This document shows, one piece after another, positions 1-6,071 of a stretch of DNA of 8,711 bases. The notes below the pieces were generated by a model, which was not told the origin of the DNA, did not search any database, and saw nothing but the letters and a program-made list of their open reading frames with translations. The stretch lies in assembly GCA_964426945.1 (NCBI GenBank), contig CAYRSS010000092.1, positions 1 through 8,711 on the forward strand. Reading direction: 5' to 3'. This DNA comes from CAYRSS01 sp964426945. GTDB taxonomy: Bacteria; Planctomycetota; Phycisphaerae; UBA1845. Position 1 is the first letter of the stretch. Every line of letters begins with the position of its first letter. A program made the translations under genes and the position numbers.

Positions 1-723
1 GGGGAGGAATCCTCCGCCTCTGCTACCGACCGCATCGGCTATCTGCCTGAGGAGCGCGGCCTCTACAAGCGGATGAAGGTCCGCGACGTGCTGCGGTTCT
101 ATGGCGAGCTCAAAGGGCTCCGCCGCCCGGGGCCGGCCATCGATCAGTGGCTTGAGCGCATGGGGCTCGCCGCCTGGGCCAACAAGCGCGTCGACGCCCT
201 GTCCAAGGGCATGGCTCAGAAGGTCCAGTTCATCAGCGCAGTGGTGGCCGCCCCGGAGCTGGTCATTCTGGACGAGCCGTTTTCGGGGCTCGATCCGGTC
301 AATACCGATGAGCTGCGCAAGGCCGTGCTCGACCTGCGGCAGCAGGGAGCGACGGTGATCTTCTCGACCCACGACATGGCAATGGCCGAGCAGCTGTGCG
401 ACTTCATCTTCATGATCTACCGCGGGCGCAAGGTTCTGGACGGCACCCTCGACGACATCAAGAGTCAGTATGGTCAGGACATCATCCATGTGGCGATGGC
501 CGGTCGGACCGGCGATCTCAGCGGCCTGCCCGGCGTGGCGGGCGTGAACGACCTTGGCCGTCGGCAAGAGCTTCGCATCCAGCAGGGCGCCGACACGCAG
601 GCCATCCTGGCCGAGTTGCTGCGTCGCGGAACGGTGAATCACTTCGAGCTCGCCCGCCCCTCGCTGCACGACATTTTCGTCCGCATCGCGCGGCCCGAGC
701 CGCAGGAGGCCGCCCGTGCGTAA
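1..723 (+). CDS. ABC transporter ATP-binding protein, 5'-truncated by window edge
   Basis: This is the nucleotide-binding subunit of an ABC transporter, which hydrolyses ATP on the cytoplasmic face to drive the permease encoded next to it. The frame is open from base 1, so the first in-frame ATG (73) is internal: the residues before it read DRIGYLPEERGLY, the conserved block after the Q-loop in NatA-type ATPases. The Walker A motif and true start lie upstream of the window. Visible in order are the signature motif LSKGM (about 199-213), Walker B with catalytic Glu in LVILDEPFSGLDP (about 259-297), and the H-loop STHD (about 364-375). After about 450 comes a C-terminal domain like the DUF4162 extension of NatA/CcmA-type exporters, ending in SLHDIFVRIA. 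About 240 residues are present of a usual 300 or so. The stop overlaps the permease start by 8 bp, so the two are translationally coupled. The family assignment is firm. The substrate cannot be told from sequence. Confidence 0.93.
   Translation, partial: GEESSASATDRIGYLPEERGLYKRMKVRDVLRFYGELKGLRRPGPAIDQWLERMGLAAWANKRVDALSKGMAQKVQFISAVVAAPELVILDEPFSGLDPVNTDELRKAVLDLRQQGATVIFSTHDMAMAEQLCDFIFMIYRGRKVLDGTLDDIKSQYGQDIIHVAMAGRTGDLSGLPGVAGVNDLGRRQELRIQQGADTQAILAELLRRGTVNHFELARPSLHDIFVRIARPEPQEAARA
704..709 (+). promoter_or_regulatory. Ribosome binding site of the ABC permease
   Basis: AGGAGG lies inside the end of the ATPase gene, 6 nt before the GTG at 716. It fixes the permease start at GTG 716 rather than the ATG at 725. 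Confidence 0.8.
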
Positions 724-2029
724 GATGATTGTCGTCGCCATGCGCGAGTATCAGGCCGCCGTGCGGACCAAGGCCTTCGTCATCAGCCTGATCGCGCTGC
801 CGATCATGATGGGCGGGAGCATCGCCGTGCAGGTGCTCATGCGCGACAAGGTGGACACCGCCGACAAGCGCGTCGCCGTGGTGGATGGCACGGGCCGGAT
901 CTTCGAGAGCATCAAGGCCGCCGCCGATCAACGAAATGCCGAGGAAATCTTCCGGGAAGAGGGAGACGCCCGTGTCCAGGTTAGGCCGCGGTTCCTCTTC
1001 GAGCCGTGCGAGCGCGGCGAGCTCTCCGCCGAGGCGCTCGACCTGGCCCTGTCTGACCGCGTGCGATCGGGCGAGTTGTTCGCGTTTGTCGTGATCGACG
1101 CCGGCGTGCTCGACGCGGAGAATCCCGCCGGCCGGATCGCCTATCACTCCAACAGCCCGGCCTATGACGACATCATCAACTGGATGCGCGGCCCCGTGCT
1201 CGACCGGATTCGCAATGTCCGGCTTTCCGCCGCCGGGCTCGATGCAGCCGTCGTGACGAAGCTCATGGGCGGGGCGGAAGTGCAGCAACTCGGTCTGGCG
1301 GAGCGGACCGCGACGGGGGAGGTCCGTCAGGCGCAGCGGGCCAACCAGGCGGCTGCGATGCTGATTCCCTTCGGCATGCTCATGCTGATGTTCATGATGA
1401 TCATGATCGGCGCCTCCCCCCTCGTGCAGAGCGTACTCGAGGAGAAGATGAACCGCGTCGCCGAAGTCCTGCTTGGCTCCGTCAGGCCGTTCGACCTGAT
1501 GTTCGGCAAGCTCGTGGGCATGGTGGGCGTTTCGCTTACGATGCTGACGATCTACCTGTTCGGCATCGCCTTCGCGATTCACCGCGCGGGCTACGGCAAC
1601 CTCTTCCCGGCCCACCTGGTGGGGTGGTTCGTCGCCTATCAGGTGCTCGCGGTGCTCATGTTCGGCTCGCTCTTCGTGGCCATCGGGGCCGCCGTCAGCG
1701 ACCTCAAGGAGGCGCAGAGTGTGATGACGCCGGTGATGCTCGTCGTCGTCGCCCCCATGTTCGTGTGGCTCAACGTCGTGAAGGAGCCGTCGGCGCCGCT
1801 CTCGGTCGTCCTGTCACTGATTCCGCCGGCGACACCGATGCTCATGCTGGTTCGTCAGGCGTCGTCTGACGCCGTTCCCCTGTGGCAGCAGGTGCTGGGG
1901 ATTTCGCTGGTCGCAGCCACCACGCTGCTCTGCGTCTTCGCCGCCGGGCGGATCTTCCGGGTGGGGATCCTGATGCACGGCAAGGGGGCGAAGATCGGGG
2001 AGATGCTGCGTTGGATCCTTCGCGGCTGA
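716..2029 (+). CDS. ABC-2 type transporter permease (NatB-like)
   Basis: This 437-residue integral membrane subunit pairs with the ATPase just upstream. The start is GTG, chosen for the ideally spaced AGGAGG. The architecture is that of the ABC2_membrane_3/NatB group. A cytoplasmic N-terminus (MREYQAAVRTKAF) leads into one helix at about residues 20-42. A large extracytoplasmic domain follows at about 43-210, then roughly six helices (about 213-236, 260-290, 305-332, 336-356, 362-380, 391-418). The block EEKMNRVAEVLLGSVRPFDL with the following GKLVG, after the second helix, is the family's hallmark coupling region. NatA/NatB-type exporters have been linked to sodium or antibiotic efflux, but this family is broad and the substrate is unknown. 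The helix at about 213-236 is strongly methionine-rich. No terminator with a T tract follows the stop. Confidence 0.9.
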   Translation: MRKMIVVAMREYQAAVRTKAFVISLIALPIMMGGSIAVQVLMRDKVDTADKRVAVVDGTGRIFESIKAAADQRNAEEIFREEGDARVQVRPRFLFEPCERGELSAEALDLALSDRVRSGELFAFVVIDAGVLDAENPAGRIAYHSNSPAYDDIINWMRGPVLDRIRNVRLSAAGLDAAVVTKLMGGAEVQQLGLAERTATGEVRQAQRANQAAAMLIPFGMLMLMFMMIMIGASPLVQSVLEEKMNRVAEVLLGSVRPFDLMFGKLVGMVGVSLTMLTIYLFGIAFAIHRAGYGNLFPAHLVGWFVAYQVLAVLMFGSLFVAIGAAVSDLKEAQSVMTPVMLVVVAPMFVWLNVVKEPSAPLSVVLSLIPPATPMLMLVRQASSDAVPLWQQVLGISLVAATTLLCVFAAGRIFRVGILMHGKGAKIGEMLRWILRG

Positions 2030-2245
2030 CCCTGTCCGGCCGTGGCGCAAGGTCCGATAACAAGCCGGCGGCGGGGTTGCGTCGGGCCCGGCAGGAATCG
2101 CCTGTCGGTCCGGCAGGGGGCCTCCCGATATGCCGGGTATGGTAGCACCCAGCCTCCAACCCACTATCCCTTGGTCCAACCCGCTCTCGGTCGCGGGCGT
2201 CGGTCTGCCTGCCGCGCCGCCCGCGGGAAAGTTCGTGGAATCCGT
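2030..2245. other. Intergenic stretch between the ABC operon and the lexA promoter
   Basis: About 215 bp without a supported gene. An 8-bp stem (CCGGCAGG 2088-2095 with CCTGTCGG 2101-2108, one G-T pair, 5-nt loop) lies 59 bp after the permease stop but has no T tract, so it is not a canonical intrinsic terminator. A 5-bp GC stem lies at 2180-2197. I see no tRNA or convincing small gene. Confidence 0.5.
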
Positions 2246-2274
2246 TTGCAGTTTGGTCGGTGTTAGGTTATACT
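2246..2274 (+). promoter_or_regulatory. Sigma70-type promoter of the lexA transcription unit
   Basis: A -35 TTGCAG (2246-2251) and a -10 TATACT (2269-2274, one mismatch from consensus) are separated by exactly 17 nt. Transcription would begin near 2280-2283, giving a leader of about 40 nt before the ATG at 2322. The -10 lies at the centre of the 26-bp dyad annotated separately. The -35 matches consensus at only three positions, which would suit a promoter that is repressed or weak. This is prediction from sequence alone. Confidence 0.65.
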
Positions 2275-2282
2275 TACACCGA
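2257..2282. promoter_or_regulatory. 26-bp dyad, proposed LexA operator (autoregulatory SOS box)
   Basis: The arms are TCGGTGTTAG (2257-2266) and CTTACACCGA (2273-2282), matching at 9 of 10 positions in inverted orientation around a 6-nt centre. The outer seven base pairs are perfect. The dyad spans most of the -35/-10 spacer, the whole -10 and the expected start site, so a bound dimer would block RNA polymerase. LexA repressors commonly repress their own genes, and lexA is the only regulator gene in this transcription unit, so LexA is the likeliest binder. The motif matches neither the CTGT-N8-ACAG box of Gammaproteobacteria nor the GAAC-N4-GTTC type of Firmicutes. Binding by LexA is inference. 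Confidence 0.55.
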
Positions 2283-2321
2283 ACAGAACGCAAACATCCA
2301 GCATGCGGGGCAAGGAAGCCC

Positions 2322-2924
2322 ATGAACAGGCAGGCAAAAGACGGATCGATGGCGGCTCAGGCGGGGTCCATGCCCCCGGACGCACCCCTGTGTGTGTTCG
2401 GGCCCGGCGGGGACTTCTGCTCGGCGGTGGTTCCCCAGGCGGACGCCTCCGGCGAGCCGGCATTGGTGTGTGTCTCGCTCTCGTCGGCTGCGGCGGCGGT
2501 GGATAGCCTCGCCGCCCGCCTCCGCGAGGTCTGGGCCCGGTGGACAGGCGATACCTCGCGGCGGCGGTCGGAGGGGCGCCGCCGCGAGCGCCTGGCCGCC
2601 TGCCTGGAGCGTGGCGACCTGCCTCTCGTGGCGCTGGGCCCGCAAGGGCTGGATGGGTTCACGGAGGATCAAGATGTCGCCGCCCAAGATGGCCGATGCC
2701 CACACGCTGACGCCCCGTCAGCTCGAAATCCTGGTCTCGATTCGCGATGGTCGCCGCCGGAACGGCTACTCGCCGACCCTGCAGGAGATCGCCGACCACC
2801 TCGGCATCAGCAAGATCACCGTGTTCGAACACGTCGAAGCGCTCCTGCGAAAAGGGCTTCTTCGGCGTCAGGCGAACAAGGCTCGCTCTTTGGAATTGAC
2901 CTCTTCGGTCCGGTTTCCGGATGA
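2322..2924 (+). CDS. Hypothetical protein upstream of lexA; frame runs into lexA
   Basis: I do not recognise this protein. From ATG 2322, with AAGGAA 4 nt upstream, the frame shows strong coding character: about 85% of third positions are G or C up to about 2665. It reads like a small alpha/beta domain, with strands near LCVFG, ALVCVSLS and PLVALG, a helix around AAAVDSLAARLREVWARW, and an Arg-rich helix before the last strand. Third-position GC then falls sharply just where lexA begins in another frame. The open frame nevertheless continues to a TGA at 2922-2924, giving 200 codons with a 251-bp overlap. The last 85 or so codons look like a shadow of lexA. Either the native stop was lost by an indel or sequence error, or the segment joins lexA by a frame change. 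ATG 2349 and ATG 2370 are alternative starts. It sits directly downstream of the proposed SOS promoter and would be co-transcribed with lexA. Confidence 0.4.
   Translation: MNRQAKDGSMAAQAGSMPPDAPLCVFGPGGDFCSAVVPQADASGEPALVCVSLSSAAAAVDSLAARLREVWARWTGDTSRRRSEGRRRERLAACLERGDLPLVALGPQGLDGFTEDQDVAAQDGRCPHADAPSARNPGLDSRWSPPERLLADPAGDRRPPRHQQDHRVRTRRSAPAKRASSASGEQGSLFGIDLFGPVSG
2663..2667 (+). promoter_or_regulatory. Ribosome binding site that sets the lexA start
   Basis: GGAGG ends 6 nt before ATG 2674. This, with the usual LexA length, selects 2674 over the in-frame upstream ATG at 2392. Confidence 0.8.
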
Positions 2925-3303
2925 TCGGCCGACGTTGCTGCCCCTCGTCGGGCGGATTGCGGCGGGGCGGCCGATCGAGGCCATCGAGCTGCCCGACGCC
3001 GTCGACCTGGAGACAATCTTCCAGAGCCGTCATCCCGTGCGCGTCCTCGAGGTGCAGGGCGACAGCATGATCGACGAGCACATCCAGGAGGGCGACTTCG
3101 TCATCTACGAAGAGCGTTCCAACGCCCGCAACGGCGACACCGTCGTGGCGCTGGTCAACGGCGAGGAGGCGACGCTGAAGAAGTTCTTCCGCGAGAAAAG
3201 CCGCATTCGCCTTCAGCCCGCCAACGAGAAGTACAAGCCCATCTACGCGGAAGACGTGCAGGTGCAGGGCGTGGTGGTCGGCGTCATCCGTCGCTATCGC
3301 TGA
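2674..3303 (+). CDS. lexA: SOS-response transcriptional repressor LexA
   Basis: LexA is a dimeric repressor of DNA-damage genes. It inactivates itself by autocleavage when stimulated by RecA filaments. The protein has 209 residues, close to the usual 200 or so. An N-terminal winged helix-turn-helix covers about residues 10-75 (LTPRQLEIL, then YSPTLQEIADHLGIS and the recognition helix KITVFEHVEALLRKGLL). A linker leads to the S24 peptidase domain from about 88. The scissile Ala97-Gly98 lies in VGRIAAGRP, the catalytic Ser131 in VQGDSM, and the catalytic Lys169 in EATLKKFF, so the protein should be cleavable. The recognition helix has KITVFEH where most LexA proteins have a variant of SPSTVHSHL, which suggests altered operator preference. 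The gene lies downstream of a promoter covered by a dyad and converges on tatD with 7 bp between stops. Confidence 0.95.
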   Translation: MSPPKMADAHTLTPRQLEILVSIRDGRRRNGYSPTLQEIADHLGISKITVFEHVEALLRKGLLRRQANKARSLELTSSVRFPDDRPTLLPLVGRIAAGRPIEAIELPDAVDLETIFQSRHPVRVLEVQGDSMIDEHIQEGDFVIYEERSNARNGDTVVALVNGEEATLKKFFREKSRIRLQPANEKYKPIYAEDVQVQGVVVGVIRRYR

Positions 3304-3304
3304 C

Positions 3305-3330
3305 GCCCGCTCAGTGCGCCGCCGGCGGGC
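3305..3330. other. Weak GC stem-loop at the lexA/tatD convergent junction
   Basis: GCCCGC (3305-3310) pairs with GCGGGC (3325-3330) over a 14-nt loop that contains the tatD stop. No T tract follows on either strand, so its role as a bidirectional terminator is only a possibility. Confidence 0.25.
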
Positions 3331-4105
3331 CGAGGCGGAAGAACTCCCGCGTGTTCGCGTTGGTAACGCTGGCGAATTCGTCGAATGCCTCACCGCGCAG
3401 CGCAGCCAGGAATCGCGCCGTGTGGGCGACGTGTGCCGGCTCGTTGGTGCGCACACGTCGCACCGGCTCCGGCGAGAGGTAGGGCGAATCCGTTTCGATC
3501 ATCAGCATGTCGCGAGGGTACTCCCGCGCGATCGCCTGCAGTGCGTTCGAACCCTTGAACGTCACAATCCCGGTGAACGATATCCGCCAGCCGCGGTCGG
3601 CGATCTTCTTCGCTTCGTCCGCCGTGCCCGTGAAGCAGTGAAACACGACGCGCCGCCCTTCGAAGCCGTGCTCGAGCAGCAGGGCGATGGTGTCGTCGCA
3701 GGCCTCTCGGCTGTGGATGATGATGGGAAGGTCCAGCCCGGCCCCGATGCGCAGCTGGGCTGCGAACAGCTCCATCTGCCGGTCGCGCGAGCTGAACCCG
3801 TAGTGATAGTCGAGCCCCATCTCGCCGAAGGCGACCACATCCGGATGCCGCAGGTATTGCCGATCGAGTGCTTCAATATCGGCCGCGGAGACCTTGTCCG
3901 CGTTGTGCGGGTGAAACCCGACGGCCGCCCGGACCACGCCGGCGTGTTCCTGAGAAAGCGCCAGCGCCTTGCGCGATTCCTCCAGGTCCGTGCCGATGGT
4001 GATGATCTGCTCGATGCCGGCGGCCTCGGCCGCGCGCAGCACTTCACCGATCCGTTCGTAAAGTCCGGGGTAGGTCAGGTGTGCGTGGGAATCGATCAAG
4101 CGCAT
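3311..4105 (-). CDS. tatD: TatD family metal-dependent hydrolase (DNase)
   Basis: TatD-family enzymes are amidohydrolase-fold TIM barrels with two metal ions. Characterised members act as 3'-5' exonucleases or deoxyribonucleases on DNA. This protein has 264 residues, typical of the family. Metal ligands are all visible: His7 and His9 in DSHAHL, Glu95 in GEMGLDYH, His131 in IIIHSRE, His156 in VFHCFTG, and Asp206 in IETDSPYL. The second family signature, AVGFHPHNAD, lies near residues 61-70. I chose ATG 4105 because family members begin with M-x-x-x-DSHAHL. An in-frame GTG at 4153 would add 16 residues and overlap yraN, and it lacks a ribosome site. No clear Shine-Dalgarno precedes 4105 either, so the gene may depend on coupling to yraN, whose stop is 40 nt upstream. 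It is the last gene of the rpsP operon. Other TatD-like paralogues (YcfH, YjjV) cannot be separated from TatD by sequence alone. Confidence 0.92.
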   Translation of the reverse strand: MRLIDSHAHLTYPGLYERIGEVLRAAEAAGIEQIITIGTDLEESRKALALSQEHAGVVRAAVGFHPHNADKVSAADIEALDRQYLRHPDVVAFGEMGLDYHYGFSSRDRQMELFAAQLRIGAGLDLPIIIHSREACDDTIALLLEHGFEGRRVVFHCFTGTADEAKKIADRGWRISFTGIVTFKGSNALQAIAREYPRDMLMIETDSPYLSPEPVRRVRTNEPAHVAHTARFLAALRGEAFDEFASVTNANTREFFRLGPPAAH

Positions 4106-4145
4106 GGCGGCGATTCTACCGCATCGCGCCGCCGCAGGCAGCCGA

Positions 4146-4514
4146 TCAGCCACCGGGTCGGAAGGCGTCAGGGAAGTGTTCGATGTCGGCGCTCATCCAC
4201 GATCGCCGCACGATGGCCACGACGTCGAACCGGGCTGGGCGTCCGTGCTGGCCGAAGCGGCCGATGAAGTACTTCGCCGCGCGGACGAGCGCGCGGCGCT
4301 TGTGGGCGTGAACAGCGTCTTCGGGGTCGGCGTGTACTGCCGAGCGGCGGGTTTTGACTTCGACGAAGACCAGCGTGGCGCCGTCGGAGAAGACCAGGTC
4401 GATCTCCCCGGCGGGGCAGCGGTAGTTGCGGGCGATGCGGCGCAGGCCCAGCTTCCGCAGGTGGCGATCAGCGATCCGCTCACCGCGAAACCCGAGGACC
4501 AGCCGGTCGATCAC
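4146..4514 (-). CDS. YraN/UPF0102 family nuclease-like protein
   Basis: This is a small protein of 122 residues with the PD-(D/E)XK nuclease-like fold of the UPF0102 (YraN) family, which is widespread but poorly characterised. The core motifs are intact: Glu12 in FRGERIADRHL, Glu37 and Asp39 in AGEIDLVF, and Glu52 and Lys54 in LVFVEVKTR, matching the metal-binding pattern of Holliday-junction-resolvase-like nucleases. The start is GTG at 4514 and shares the four bases GTGA with the rplS stop, an arrangement typical of translational coupling. No separate Shine-Dalgarno is evident. Placement after rplS is a recurrent arrangement in bacteria, where rnhB often lies between them; rnhB is absent here. 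Its biochemical role is not established by context. Confidence 0.9.
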   Translation of the reverse strand: MIDRLVLGFRGERIADRHLRKLGLRRIARNYRCPAGEIDLVFSDGATLVFVEVKTRRSAVHADPEDAVHAHKRRALVRAAKYFIGRFGQHGRPARFDVVAIVRRSWMSADIEHFPDAFRPGG

Positions 4515-4921
4515 GCAGTGGCCCCGGCCAACTCGGCCGTCTGGCCGGAAGCCGTGCCCAGGTTGCGCTTCGGACCGCGCAGCTCGCGAAGCTTGCGGGC
4601 CTTGCCCACGCGCTCGCGCAGGAAGTAGAGCTTCGCTCGGCGGACCTTGCCGTGACGGCGGACCTTGATGTCCGCGACGTTCGGCGAGTGCAGCGGGAAG
4701 GTACGCTCGACGCCCTGGTTCGCCACGATGCGGCGGACCGTGAAGCTGGCGTTCACGCCCCGACCCTTCCGGGCGATGACCACGCCGCCGAAGATCTGGA
4801 TGCGATGCTTATCGCCCTCGCGGATCTTGCAGGACACGTCGACGGTGTCGCCCACGCGAAATTCGGGTAGCTTGGCCTTGAGGTAGGCCTTTTCGACGAC
4901 ATCAAGCAGCATGTGGCTCAT
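4511..4921 (-). CDS. rplS: 50S ribosomal protein L19
   Basis: L19 sits at the 30S-50S interface of the ribosome and contributes to an intersubunit bridge. The product of 136 residues contains the conserved blocks FRVGDTVDVSCKIREGDKHR, IQIFGGVVIARKGRG, ASFTVRRI, GVERTFPLHSP and RRAKLYFLRER. It is about 20 residues longer than the 115-residue E. coli protein. The extra length is a C-terminal tail rich in Ala, Gly and Thr. ATG 4921 is preferred, with GGGAG on the minus strand 8 nt upstream. A GTG immediately before it at 4924 is 5 nt from the same site and cannot be excluded. The gene follows trmD after 73 bp and overlaps yraN by 4 bp. Confidence 0.96.
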   Translation of the reverse strand: MSHMLLDVVEKAYLKAKLPEFRVGDTVDVSCKIREGDKHRIQIFGGVVIARKGRGVNASFTVRRIVANQGVERTFPLHSPNVADIKVRRHGKVRRAKLYFLRERVGKARKLRELRGPKRNLGTASGQTAELAGATA

Positions 4922-4994
4922 CACTCAGTCTCCCAAGGCCGGCCGAGCTTGCATGCCGCGTCGGGCCGTCGCCGAATCCGTGAATACTGTTTCG

Positions 4995-5723
4995 TCAGTC
5001 GCGGTCGTCCGGGCCCCTGCCCGGCGACCCGCCCGGTCGGCCGCACTCCTTCAGGAGGTCGGGCCGGCGTTCGAGCGTGCGCTGCAGCGCCTGTTCCCGG
5101 CGCCACTGCGCGATCCGGCCGTGATCGCCGGACAAAAGAACTTCGGGAACCGCCATCCCGCGGTAGTCCCTCGGTCGCGTGTACTGCGGAAACTCGAGCA
5201 GGCCGTCAGAAAACGAATCGCTGCCTGCCGAGTCCTCGTGTCCCAGTGCGCCGGGCAGCAGCCGCGTCACCGCGTCGATCACCACGATCGCCGCCGCTTC
5301 CCCGCCGGAGAGCACATAGTCTCCGATGGAAAGCTCGCGAGCCCCGCTGCCGAGGCGGATCCGCTCATCGAACCCCTCGTAATGACCGCAGACCAATACA
5401 AGCCGCTTCTCGGCGGCGAGCTCGGCGGCCACCCTCTGGTCAAGCCGCTGTCCCTGCGGGGTGAGGAGGATTCGAACCGGCGGATCTTTGATGTCCCGAT
5501 CGGCAAACTCGAGCGCGTCAAACACCGGCTGGCACATCATCACCATGCCGGGGCCGCCGCCGAAGGGCCGATCATCCACGCTGCGATGCCGATCGGCGGC
5601 GAAGTCGCGGATGTTGATGCACCGCACGCTGATCAGCCCCGAACCCGCCGCACGCCCCACGATGCTGGTCGCCAGCCAGGGGGTGAACAGTTCGGGAAAC
5701 AGCGTAAGCACGTCGATTCGCAT
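4995..5723 (-). CDS. trmD: tRNA (guanine-N1)-methyltransferase TrmD
   Basis: TrmD is a homodimeric SPOUT methyltransferase that uses S-adenosylmethionine to make m1G at position 37 of tRNAs, next to the anticodon, which prevents +1 frameshifting. The protein of 242 residues has the usual length. It begins MRIDVLTLFPELF, as the family does, and the start ATG at 5723 is 20 nt after the rpsP stop. Family blocks are RPFGGGPGMVM (about residues 52-62), LVCGHYEGFDERI, LSIGDYVLSGGEAAAIVVID from the cofactor-binding trefoil knot, DSFSDGLLEFPQYTRP and VLLSGDHGRIAQWR. No strong Shine-Dalgarno is visible, so expression is probably coupled to rpsP. The ribosome maturation gene rimM, commonly found just before trmD, is absent. 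Confidence 0.96.
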   Translation of the reverse strand: MRIDVLTLFPELFTPWLATSIVGRAAGSGLISVRCINIRDFAADRHRSVDDRPFGGGPGMVMMCQPVFDALEFADRDIKDPPVRILLTPQGQRLDQRVAAELAAEKRLVLVCGHYEGFDERIRLGSGARELSIGDYVLSGGEAAAIVVIDAVTRLLPGALGHEDSAGSDSFSDGLLEFPQYTRPRDYRGMAVPEVLLSGDHGRIAQWRREQALQRTLERRPDLLKECGRPGGSPGRGPDDRD

Positions 5724-5743
5724 AACCGACGGCGGCGATGCAA

Positions 5744-6007
5744 TCAGCCCTGGGCCGGCTTGGTGATGCCCTGCTTGTCGAGCAGGCGACGCACCGTGTC
5801 GGAAGGCTGAGCGCCGACGCCCAGCCAGTACTCGATGCGATCGCGAACCAGAAGCACCCGTCGCGCTTCGTCCTTGTTGTCCGGCTGATAGAGGCCGACT
5901 TCTTCGAGCACTTTCCCGTCGCGGGGGCGACGGGCGTCCATCACCGCGAGGCGGAACGCCGGCTGGTGGCGCCGACCAAACTTCTTCAATCGAATCCGGA
6001 CAGCCAA
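5744..6007 (-). CDS. rpsP: 30S ribosomal protein S16
   Basis: S16 is a small 30S subunit protein that binds 16S rRNA and helps subunit assembly. The product of 87 residues reads AVRIRLKKFGRRHQPAFRL after the start residue, with the later block GKVLEEVGLYQP, matching the family from its first residues onward. E. coli S16 has 82 residues. The start is a TTG at 6005-6007: it sits exactly where the family Met is expected, and GAGGGAG lies 6 nt upstream on the minus strand. No ATG or GTG is available at that position. It is the first gene of the operon and has its own promoter about 65 bp upstream of the start codon. Confidence 0.95.
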   Translation of the reverse strand: MAVRIRLKKFGRRHQPAFRLAVMDARRPRDGKVLEEVGLYQPDNKDEARRVLLVRDRIEYWLGVGAQPSDTVRRLLDKQGITKPAQG

Positions 6008-6008
6008 G

Positions 6009-6020
6009 GTAGACTCCCTC
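6009..6020 (-). promoter_or_regulatory. Ribosome binding site that sets the rpsP TTG start
   Basis: On the minus strand GAGGGAG is followed by 6 nt and then TTG (6007-6005). It is the strongest ribosome site in the operon and makes the unusual start codon credible. Confidence 0.75.
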
Positions 6021-6071
6021 TCGTTGCCGGCGGGGCCCCGCTCCACGCCGGACCCCAAACCGAGAAGGGCC

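Noticed and set aside
3..15. Perfect short palindrome GGAGGAATCCTCC at the window edge
   Set aside because: It lies inside the ABC ATPase coding frame and is short enough for chance in GC-rich sequence.
518..1615. 365-codon open frame on the minus strand opposite the ABC genes
   Set aside because: Shadow of the permease: the translation is His/Arg/Asp-rich low-complexity sequence with no motif.
2088..2108. Hairpin after the ABC permease as an intrinsic terminator
   Set aside because: The stem is good but no T tract follows on the plus strand; it is mentioned only as a stem-loop.
2392..2673. In-frame N-terminal extension of LexA from ATG 2392
   Set aside because: The added 94 residues are Arg/Trp/Ser-rich with no domain, the coding bias of the region belongs to another frame, and an excellent ribosome site precedes ATG 2674.
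4106..4153. GTG start at 4153 for tatD
   Set aside because: It adds 16 residues absent from the family, overlaps yraN, and has no ribosome site.
3314..4267. 317-codon plus-strand frame opposite tatD and yraN
   Set aside because: Antisense shadow of two well-supported genes with intact catalytic motifs on the minus strand.
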